A DNA stretch of 10,269 bases from Anaerolineae bacterium (lineage in GTDB: Bacteria > Chloroflexota > Anaerolineae > Anaerolineales > Villigracilaceae), in the NCBI GenBank assembly GCA_003484265.1, contig DNDO01000137.1, forward strand, positions 3,608 through 13,876. Reading direction: 5' to 3'. The notes below the pieces were generated by a model, which searched no databases, was not told the DNA's origin, and saw nothing but the letters and a program-made list of their open reading frames with translations. Numbering within the stretch: position 1 is the first letter of the stretch; every line of letters starts with the position of its first letter. Below are positions 1 through 5,642 of this stretch, piece by piece. Position numbers and translations under genes: made by a program.

Positions 1-945
1 GGAAGGCAACATCTTGGAAATTATCTGGGTGCGATTCAGAATTATGTCGCGCTACAGAATGACTATGATTGCGTATATTGCATCGTGGATGTCCATGCGT
101 TGACGACTGTCGAGACAACACAAGAGCTGAAGCAAAACACATTTGAGATGGCGATAGACTGGCTTGCGGCGGGCATCCGCCCCGAGGATTCGATTCTCTT
201 TGTGCAATCACATGTTCCTGAGGTGCTGGAGCTTCATACATATCTTTCAATGGTCACTCAAATGGGAAAGCTGACCGACCTGCCGACCTTCAAGGAAAAA
301 ATTTCGCAGCAACCTGACAATGTCAACTATGGATTGCTCGGCTATCCTGTGTTGATGACAGCCGACATCGTTCTTTACAAAACGGATGTTGTTCCTGTTG
401 GCATCGACCAGGCTCCGCATCTGGAGTTTGCTCGTGAGATAGTCCGCTCATTCAATTATCGCTACAATACAAAAGCCTTGATAGAGCCGCAGGTAAAGCA
501 TACTGAAATCTTGAAAGTTTTAGGCACCGACGGCAAAGCCAAAATGAGCAAGAGTTTGAACAATCATATCGAACTCGCCTCGACGCCCGAGGAGACCGCC
601 GCTCGTGTCAAGGACATGGTCACTGACCCTGCCCGCATCAAGCGCACGGATCCGGGCAACCCCGATATTTGCAATGTCTTCTCGATGCACAAAATATTCT
701 CTCCCGCCGATGAAGTGGAGATGATCAACAGGGAATGCCGCACGGCTGGCATTGGTTGTGTGGATTGTAAAAAACGCTTCGCCGCTAACCTGAATTTGAA
801 TCTCGAACCCTTCCGCAAAAAGCGCGCGGAACTTGAGTCCAGGCCTGATTATGTGAACGATGTGTTGAGTGACGGAGCAAAGCGCGCGAGGGTCATCGCG
901 CAGAAAACAATGGAAGAAGTTAGGGAAGCGATCCAATTACCGTAA
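1..945 (+). CDS. trpS: Tryptophanyl-tRNA synthetase, 3' part (5' end outside window)
   Basis: Class I aminoacyl-tRNA synthetase that charges tRNA-Trp with tryptophan in the cytoplasm. The frame is open from base 1, and 314 codons plus a TAA stop are visible. The first visible residues include HLGN (bases 10-21), the HIGH-class ATP-binding signature, which in TrpS lies about 15 residues from the start. Only about a dozen N-terminal residues should therefore be missing, and the true start is upstream of the window. An internal ATG at base 85 would remove this motif, so it is not the start. KMSKS is exact at bases 541-555. The segment CRTAGIGCVDCKK near base 740 is typical of bacterial TrpS. Length fits the usual 325-335 residues. 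A lipoprotein gene follows after a short gap on the same strand. Confidence 0.96.
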   Translation, partial: GRQHLGNYLGAIQNYVALQNDYDCVYCIVDVHALTTVETTQELKQNTFEMAIDWLAAGIRPEDSILFVQSHVPEVLELHTYLSMVTQMGKLTDLPTFKEKISQQPDNVNYGLLGYPVLMTADIVLYKTDVVPVGIDQAPHLEFAREIVRSFNYRYNTKALIEPQVKHTEILKVLGTDGKAKMSKSLNNHIELASTPEETAARVKDMVTDPARIKRTDPGNPDICNVFSMHKIFSPADEVEMINRECRTAGIGCVDCKKRFAANLNLNLEPFRKKRAELESRPDYVNDVLSDGAKRARVIAQKTMEEVREAIQLP

Positions 946-983
946 TATGTTGGCAATGGCAACGCCTCAGATTGGAGATTTAT

Positions 984-1487
984 ATGTACGGGTCTCTCCA
1001 GTTGAAAATCCTTTTGTTCGTTAGTATTTTACTGGTAGCATCATGCGGACCTTCATCGCCGACGCCTGTTGCGCCCGCCACAGAGGAAGAGTTCACCGCG
1101 GCAGTCGAGAAGGCGCACAGCACAATGAGCGTTGTACGACAGGCATTGCTCGCTCCAGAACCGTCTTTTGTTTTTATCGGATTGAAGATCCGTGTGTATG
1201 GTGATGTGGAATTTGAAGACATCTGGACCGAGCCGCTGGATTATTTCAACGGCGCTTTCACAACGCAGATGGTTGAAGGTGTTGCGCTGACACAGGGTTT
1301 TCACCCGGATCAAGTCGTGCGAATCCCTGTTGAAGACGTTATTGACTGGATGATCGTGGAGGATGATGGCAACCTGATCGGTGGTTATACCATCCGCCTT
1401 GCCTACCAGCATATGACACCCGAGGAGCAGGAAGAGTTCATTCGCATTACGGGATATACGGTCGAGTCATTGTTGAAAAAGGATTAA
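984..1487 (+). CDS. DUF2314-type lipoprotein
   Basis: Predicted 167-residue exported lipoprotein. The N-terminus has a hydrophobic segment (LKILLFVSILLVASC) ending in a lipobox V-A-S-C, so Cys22 would be lipidated after signal peptidase II cleavage. A Pro/Ala/Thr-rich linker follows. The C-terminal two thirds resembles the DUF2314 family: an acidic strand with EDIW, then a phenylalanine/glycine strand, V.IPVEDVIDWMIV, and the diagnostic GGYTIRLAY. Molecular function of DUF2314 proteins is not established. I chose ATG 984 because GGAG at 974-977 is well spaced in front of it. A TTG at 972 in the same frame overlaps that site and would add residues before the signal. It lies between trpS and dtd in what looks like one transcription unit. 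Confidence 0.85.
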   Translation: MYGSLQLKILLFVSILLVASCGPSSPTPVAPATEEEFTAAVEKAHSTMSVVRQALLAPEPSFVFIGLKIRVYGDVEFEDIWTEPLDYFNGAFTTQMVEGVALTQGFHPDQVVRIPVEDVIDWMIVEDDGNLIGGYTIRLAYQHMTPEEQEEFIRITGYTVESLLKKD

Positions 1488-1499
1488 CGAAAATCATCC

Positions 1500-1937
1500 A
1501 TGCGTGCGTTAGTACAACGTGTTTCCAAAGCCAGTGTGACAATTGATGGCAAGGTCATTTCTCAAATTGAGAAGGGTCTTGTCGTTTTACTTGGCGTCGG
1601 TCATGATGATGGGGAGGAGCAATCCGCATTTCTCGCTGATAAGATCGCAAACCTGCGGATATTTGAAGACGAGCAGGGCAAAACGAACCTGTCCATTTTG
1701 GATGTGAAAGGGGAAGCGATTGTTGTTTCGCAATTTACGTTATATGCAAATACGCAAAAGGGACGCCGCCCTTCCTTTATTGAAGCCGCTTTGCCCGATG
1801 CCGCCGAACCGTTGGTGGACCGATTCGTTGAATTACTACGCGGGCACGGCGTCCCAACGCAGACTGGGAAATTCGGGGCACATATGGAAGTTGAAATCCA
1901 TAACGATGGACCAGTGACGATATGGCTCGAGAAATGA
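1500..1937 (+). CDS. dtd: D-aminoacyl-tRNA deacylase
   Basis: Cytoplasmic proofreading enzyme that hydrolyses D-amino acids (and glycine mischarged on tRNA-Ala) from tRNA. The 145-residue length is exactly that of the DTD family. The two active-site signatures are present: SQFTLYA at residues 77-83, and NDGPVT at residues 135-140, which holds the Gly-cisPro pair that gives chiral selectivity. The start MRALVQRVSKASV is the standard DTD N-terminus. There is no good ribosome-binding site directly ahead. An AAGGA lies about 17 bases upstream, in the end of the lipoprotein gene 12 bases away, so translational coupling is likely. The ATGA at its end overlaps a possible start of the next gene. With trpS close upstream, the operon has a translation-fidelity theme. 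Confidence 0.97.
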   Translation: MRALVQRVSKASVTIDGKVISQIEKGLVVLLGVGHDDGEEQSAFLADKIANLRIFEDEQGKTNLSILDVKGEAIVVSQFTLYANTQKGRRPSFIEAALPDAAEPLVDRFVELLRGHGVPTQTGKFGAHMEVEIHNDGPVTIWLEK

Positions 1938-2422
1938 ATCCAAACCCCAATTCGATCCACAGACTAATTCACAAGATCGCCATGGTCCGCCCGGTTACGG
2001 CTTTTTTTGCAGTTACTTTGCATCGCATTGATGGAGCGGCAATGAAGATTTCTGGCGGTAAATTTACTGTATCTCAACTGGCAGGCTGGACGATTATCCA
2101 GCTTACGACGATCGGCGCGAAAACTGGAAAAAAACGAATGATACCGTTGATCGCAGCCCTGGATGAAGATAAGATCGGATTGATCGCCTCAAGTTTTGGG
2201 CGGATGCATAACCCCGGCTGGTATTACAACCTGAAAGCGAATCCCGAATGTTTCGTTGAATTAAAAGGAAAGACCGGCGTCTATATTGCCCGTGAAACTG
2301 ACGGGGCAGAGTATGAAAAGTTTTGGCGAATTGGGACTTCGGTTTTTGCGGGGTATGAAAAATACAAAGTGCGCGCCGCGCATCGGCGTATCCCCGTCAT
2401 GGTGTTGGAGCCGAAAAGGTAG
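1922..2422 (+). CDS. F420H2-dependent reductase-like (DDN / nitroreductase family) protein
   Basis: Predicted deazaflavin (F420)-dependent oxidoreductase of the split beta-barrel DDN family, 166 residues. Recognisable family pattern: QLTTIGAKTGKKRMIPLIA (the LTT.GrkSG...PL motif), then ASSFGRMHNPGWYYNLKANPECFVEL, matching the conserved S.gG...hP.WY.Nl.anP.v segment that contacts the cofactor in this family. The substrate cannot be read from sequence; quinones and nitro compounds are known for relatives. Two starts are possible. ATG 1922 overlaps dtd by 16 bases. ATG 1934 (residue 5) forms an ATGA with the dtd stop and would be a classic coupled start. Neither has a strong ribosome-binding site. 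Its last 26 bases overlap the convergent gene ending at 2397. Confidence 0.82.
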   Translation: MAREMNPNPNSIHRLIHKIAMVRPVTAFFAVTLHRIDGAAMKISGGKFTVSQLAGWTIIQLTTIGAKTGKKRMIPLIAALDEDKIGLIASSFGRMHNPGWYYNLKANPECFVELKGKTGVYIARETDGAEYEKFWRIGTSVFAGYEKYKVRAAHRRIPVMVLEPKR

Positions 2423-3155
2423 AAGCAGGGTTCCAAAACGCGGCATCCACTTGTGCCGCCATCGCGCCGACTGCGATCATCGCGTCGGCGTTTTCTTTCG
2501 ACCACACCCCACCCGCGCCAATAATGGGGATCCCAAGTTTGACGGCGTTGTTCACAGTGTCTAATGCCTGCGGGAAAAGAGACGCACCGTACGAGCGGCC
2601 AGTGACCAGGTGATCTGTCATCAATGCGCCTCGAGGCGCAGAAATGCTGATCGCCTGCGCACCCTCCTGTATCAAACGCGGACCCAAACTCAGCACCTGT
2701 TCCACTGGTAATGAAAATATTAAAGGCAATTCACCGAGACACATTTCGAGAGTCAATAAGATGATGTCATTTGCCAGCAGGGGAGCAAAGCCGAGTTCGA
2801 CCGCCATTACATTCTCTGCCTCTTCTAACATGCGCACCATGTTCTTTGTCTCTTCGGGGCGGTCTGCCATAAGATGGACGATGATGGGCAGGGATGATTT
2901 ATCCCATTTTGCTGCGTACTTCTTTATCCCGGCTTTAAGTCCGGGGTTTGGCAGGCCGGTATGCATTAAAAATCCGCCGGGGTATTCGATGACAGTTGGT
3001 TGGGGAGTGGGCAGACGCGGGCGCAGGGAGAACGGGTTTGTCACGAAGGCACCAAGATAATCTCCGAGATTTTCAAAATCTCGGAGATTTGGGAAGAATC
3101 CCAATGACCCTGCTGCGTTCATGATTGGCTTGCTGAAATACAAGTCGCGTTTCAT
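2397..3155 (-). CDS. Dihydroorotate-dehydrogenase-fold protein without the canonical catalytic motif
   Basis: 252-residue TIM-barrel protein related to class 1 dihydroorotate dehydrogenase. Support: MNAAGSLGF at residues 12-20 (the N-terminal ASGtfG strand), LGAFVTNP at 34-41, MHTGLPNPGL at 64-73 (the N..GLPN.G motif), and GIPIIGAGGV at 208-217, the FMN-phosphate strand. The central motif is different. Where class 1 enzymes have E.N.SCPN, this has VELGFAP (119-125). The FMN-anchoring Lys of FVTK is Asn40, and the KLP lysine position is occupied by FSLP (147-150). It is therefore unlikely to make orotate in the standard way and should not be called pyrD on fold alone. It lies 43 bases downstream of a ferredoxin-NADP-reductase-like flavoprotein, so the two may form an electron-transfer pair. 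A perfect palindrome at 3059-3089 encodes residues 23-32. Confidence 0.75.
   Translation of the reverse strand: MKRDLYFSKPIMNAAGSLGFFPNLRDFENLGDYLGAFVTNPFSLRPRLPTPQPTVIEYPGGFLMHTGLPNPGLKAGIKKYAAKWDKSSLPIIVHLMADRPEETKNMVRMLEEAENVMAVELGFAPLLANDIILLTLEMCLGELPLIFSLPVEQVLSLGPRLIQEGAQAISISAPRGALMTDHLVTGRSYGASLFPQALDTVNNAVKLGIPIIGAGGVWSKENADAMIAVGAMAAQVDAAFWNPASTFSAPTP
2465..2498 (+). terminator. Intrinsic-terminator-like hairpin for the trpS-dtd operon, inside the convergent gene
   Basis: CGCCGAC (2465-2471) pairs with GTCGGCG (2484-2490). GCGAT (2473-2477) pairs with ATCGC (2479-2483), leaving one bulged T and a minimal loop. TTTTCTTT follows directly at 2491-2498. The T-run is on the plus side, so it would stop transcripts coming from the trpS-dtd-F420 reductase operon, 43 bases after that operon's last stop codon. 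The same bases encode part of the C-terminal region of the minus-strand gene. Confidence 0.55.
3059..3089. repeat. Perfect 31-bp palindrome within a coding sequence
   Basis: AATCTCCGAGATTTT (3059-3073) is an exact inverted copy of 3075-3089, with a single central base. Each arm contains its own smaller palindrome, AATCTC-C-GAGATT and AATCTC-G-GAGATT, spaced by five bases. The element is thus two 13-bp dyads in mirror arrangement. Read on the minus strand it gives whole codons for NLRDFENLGD of the dihydroorotate-dehydrogenase-like protein. Confidence 0.9.
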
Positions 3156-3164
3156 GACAAAATT

Positions 3165-3193
3165 TTACCCCTCTCCTTATCGAAGAGGGGTAA
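3165..3193 (-). promoter_or_regulatory. Intercistronic hairpin ahead of the dihydroorotate-dehydrogenase-like gene
   Basis: TTACCCCTCT (3165-3174) and AGAGGGGTAA (3184-3193) form a perfect 10-bp stem with a 9-base loop, in the 43-base gap between the two minus-strand genes. On the minus strand the purine-rich AGGAGAGGGG, the only candidate ribosome-binding site for the downstream ATG, lies partly in the loop and partly in the 3' arm. AATTTTG follows, resembling a weak terminator tail. It could lower expression of the second gene by attenuation or by masking its ribosome-binding site. Confidence 0.6.
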
Positions 3194-3198
3194 GGTAT

Positions 3199-4515
3199 TT
3201 ATGCTGTTTCTATGAGACCCATGGCTTGCAACATGGCTTCATTGTTATCGTACTTGAAATCTTCGACGCCGCGTTTTTGCGCCTCGGCTGTTTCGGCGGC
3301 TTCCAGTTTCTTGATGTCGTCTTTCGTGACAATTGGTTTTCCCAGGCTTTTGATCTTTTCAACAAGCACGGTCAGTTTTACATCAATAGGCTGTTTGTTT
3401 TGTTGCAGGAACTGCATGACCACTTTGGATGCGTTCGTTCCGTCCTTGCGGGCATAGCCTACCAATCCTGAGCTTGCCTTTCGAGACCAGCCGCCGACAA
3501 AGACATCCTCAAAGGGAGTTTCGAAAGATGTATTGTCGATGGGAAACTTAGGACTCTCGTTCTTGACAAATTCGTTCCATTCGACGGGGAGACCGAAAGA
3601 TTCGTCCACTTTATCGCCGATGGCAAAGATGACCGTTTCAACATCAAGCCGACGCTTGTTCCCGTTACCCCGGGCTTTTGTATCCCCGTCTTTTTCGACG
3701 AGGATGTTGTCTTCAAGTTCCACTTGTACGAGGTTGCCGTTGGCGTCGCCGATCATCTGCACTGGAGAGGCAAGGAACTCGAATCGGAATTTTGAATCAG
3801 AGACTTTGGGCAATGCTTTCGGAAGGGCTTCAAGGATCGTGGCATGGGCAGCGACCGGGTCCTGATCGACAGCCTGCATAATTGGAGTCACCCGATCGAT
3901 CTCTGCGCCTAATGTTGCCTGATCGAGATTGTCGATCACATATTCCATTTCCTTCTTTTCAAATTTAACTTCGGCAGGTCCGCGGCGGACGACAGCCACC
4001 ACCTCGTCCACTTTTTCCTCGCGAATGAGGAAGTGGGCGATGTCAAGCATGACGTTGCCGGCGCCGATGACTGCGCATTTTTTCCCGAATCGGAATGATT
4101 GCTGACTATAGGGAGGCAGGTGGTTGTAAAAATAAACTACATCCTTGGCGTGATAAACGCCGACAAGGTCTTCGCCGGGCAAACCAAGCCATTTAGTGCC
4201 TTGCGCGCCAGCCGTAACGAGGATCGCTTGAAAGCCAAGTGAGCGCAGGTCGTTCAGCGTTAGATCGCCTTCATTACCGATGACTATATTTCCATAGTAG
4301 TCGAGGTTGGGAATGTCGAGCACCTGACGGAACTGCTTTCGCAAACCATTCTTCATGGTGTGTTTGTTCGGGTAGATGCCGTATTCTGCAAGCCCGCCAG
4401 GCTTGATGTCGCGGTTGAATAACGCTACGCGGACTCCTTGATTGGCGAGTTCGCGTGCGCCGAATAATCCTGCTGGTCCTGCGCCGACTACAGCGACGAA
4501 GTTTTGATTGGTCAC
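3199..4515 (-). CDS. Ferredoxin-NADP reductase, adrenodoxin-reductase/FprA type
   Basis: 438-residue two-dinucleotide-binding flavoprotein that would move electrons between NADPH and ferredoxin through FAD. The FAD-binding GAGPAGLFGARELA lies near residues 11-24. The NADPH-binding GAGNVMLDIAHFL follows near residue 151. RRGPAEVKFEKKEM is typical of the FprA/adrenodoxin reductase group. FVGGWSRKASSGLVGYARKDG near residue 340 corresponds to the conserved C-terminal GW.kRGP.G.IG motif that closes over FAD. GltD-type glutamate synthase small subunits are the main alternative, but the iron-sulphur N-terminal domain of GltD is absent. Start is GTG at 4515-4513, set by AAGGAG (4521-4526) five bases upstream. 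A good sigma-70 promoter lies ahead, and the dihydroorotate-dehydrogenase-like gene follows in the same direction. Confidence 0.85.
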   Translation of the reverse strand: MTNQNFVAVVGAGPAGLFGARELANQGVRVALFNRDIKPGGLAEYGIYPNKHTMKNGLRKQFRQVLDIPNLDYYGNIVIGNEGDLTLNDLRSLGFQAILVTAGAQGTKWLGLPGEDLVGVYHAKDVVYFYNHLPPYSQQSFRFGKKCAVIGAGNVMLDIAHFLIREEKVDEVVAVVRRGPAEVKFEKKEMEYVIDNLDQATLGAEIDRVTPIMQAVDQDPVAAHATILEALPKALPKVSDSKFRFEFLASPVQMIGDANGNLVQVELEDNILVEKDGDTKARGNGNKRRLDVETVIFAIGDKVDESFGLPVEWNEFVKNESPKFPIDNTSFETPFEDVFVGGWSRKASSGLVGYARKDGTNASKVVMQFLQQNKQPIDVKLTVLVEKIKSLGKPIVTKDDIKKLEAAETAEAQKRGVEDFKYDNNEAMLQAMGLIETA

Positions 4516-4826
4516 AATTGCTCCTTCAGTTCCTTTTACACAAAACTGTCAGATTATAGTCTCAAAATTAATCCATCACAAGTAAAAGGGGTTACATGTT
4601 CGTTAATACAAATGTCATGGAAAATTTTGTACTAATTTGTATAGAGGATGTGCTGATTATCTCGCCAGCCGCCGAGACTAAAAGATTTAAGATATTTTTC
4701 AAAGGGCTCGGCGTTCTCAGCGTCTAAATGTTCTTTTTACTCATCTAATAAACACTCTCTTTATGATTATTTTATTCCAAAGTGAATACTCTATGTTAAG
4801 ATTAGCCATCTGTTCGAGGAGGTCGT
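4516..4826. other. AT-rich divergent intergenic region
   Basis: This stretch separates the leftward reductase operon from the rightward membrane-protein/protease operon. The left end holds the TATAAT promoter described separately. A 7-bp inverted repeat, TACAAAT (4607-4613) and ATTTGTA (4635-4641), surrounds AAAATTTT and might be an operator, but it could be chance in AT-rich DNA. For the rightward operon I see no convincing -35/-10 pair. TATGAT at 4762-4767 is the best -10 candidate, without a well-spaced -35. No open frame of interest and no RNA gene was seen. Confidence 0.6.
4553..4581 (-). promoter_or_regulatory. Sigma-70-type promoter of the ferredoxin-NADP reductase operon
   Basis: Read on the minus strand: -35 TTGTGA (4581-4576), a 17-base spacer, and a perfect -10 TATAAT (4558-4553). 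The start site would be near 4546, giving a leader of about 30 bases to the GTG start, with AAGGAG in place. Confidence 0.72.
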
Positions 4827-5615
4827 ATGTCACAGCCTGAATCAAATCAAAACGAACCCAGCAAGATGAAAAAACTAATCAGTGGCGGTGAGAAGGAATC
4901 CTCGCCCATTTCCCGATTGCCGCGCGGAGCGGGCGGTAGTGTTCCAAAAACGCCAGCGGCGCAGCCCAAAACAGAAGCGACAAAGTTATCTCCAGTGGTC
5001 GCTAAGGCCAAGCCAAAAACCAAATCCGCAACTGGTTCAGGATTTGAAGGATACAAGTTCCTGCCAGCATTCTGGACAATTGCCAGCGCGATGTCTTTCA
5101 TTGTGAATATTGTGCTCGTGATTGTTCTGGCGGTCTTATTGCAAAACTTTAAAGCCGTCGGTGTGACAGTAACAGGGCTGACCGATCATTTACTTGGCGG
5201 TTTATATACTAATTTTGTCAAAATGGATCAGGCGCACATCACAACCACGATACCCGTAAGTAAGGAAATCCCCGTTCAATTCACCTTGAACGTGAGCGGC
5301 CCCACTAACGTGACTCTCAGCCAGGATGTTCCCATCAGCGGCGCCCTCGTCACCGTCAATACCGGCGGATTAAATATCAATAATGCGCGCGCCAACATCG
5401 TCTTGCCGCAAGGCACCGTTTTGCCGATCATCATTCAGAACCTTTCTGTTCCTGTCGACCAGAAAGTGCTGGCTGAATTGGACGTGGCTGTGGATATCCC
5501 TTTGAACCAAACCGACTTGCACGAACCCTTTGTCGGGTTGCAAAAAGTTGTCGAGCCGTTCTATTGCCTGGTGGAGCAGCAAGTGTTTGTGAACGGCGTC
5601 AATGTTTGCCCGTAA
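4827..5615 (+). CDS. Single-pass membrane protein of unknown function
   Basis: 262 residues; I do not recognise a named family. The first 70 or so residues are Lys/Pro/Ala/Ser-rich and probably disordered. One strongly hydrophobic segment follows at about residues 84-107 (TIASAMSFIVNIVLVIVLAVLL). The remaining 155 residues would be outside the cytoplasm, with the positive N-terminus inside. The outer part is rich in alternating Val/Ile/Thr and Asn, with repeated phrases such as IPV, DVPI, VDIPL and LSVPV, suggesting beta strands. It ends with two cysteines, C247 and C261, that could form a disulphide. AGGAGG directly precedes the ATG, an excellent ribosome-binding site. The M16 protease pair begins 27 bases downstream, so a role with those proteases at the membrane is possible but unproven. 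Confidence 0.85.
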   Translation: MSQPESNQNEPSKMKKLISGGEKESSPISRLPRGAGGSVPKTPAAQPKTEATKLSPVVAKAKPKTKSATGSGFEGYKFLPAFWTIASAMSFIVNIVLVIVLAVLLQNFKAVGVTVTGLTDHLLGGLYTNFVKMDQAHITTTIPVSKEIPVQFTLNVSGPTNVTLSQDVPISGALVTVNTGGLNINNARANIVLPQGTVLPIIIQNLSVPVDQKVLAELDVAVDIPLNQTDLHEPFVGLQKVVEPFYCLVEQQVFVNGVNVCP

Positions 5616-5642
5616 TTTATTAATATTGGAGACAATGCATTT

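Noticed and set aside
520..936. Long minus-strand frame opposite trpS
   Set aside because: It lies entirely within a well-supported trpS reading frame and its translation resembles no protein family.
2644..3060. Plus-strand frame opposite the dihydroorotate-dehydrogenase-like gene
   Set aside because: Shadow of the minus-strand gene, whose translation shows clear family motifs.
2397..3155. Naming this gene pyrD
   Set aside because: The fold matches, but the catalytic segment and FMN-anchoring lysines of class 1 enzymes are not conserved.
5438..5451. GAAC and GTTC half-sites as a second SOS box
   Set aside because: The half-sites are six bases apart instead of four and lie in the middle of a coding sequence.
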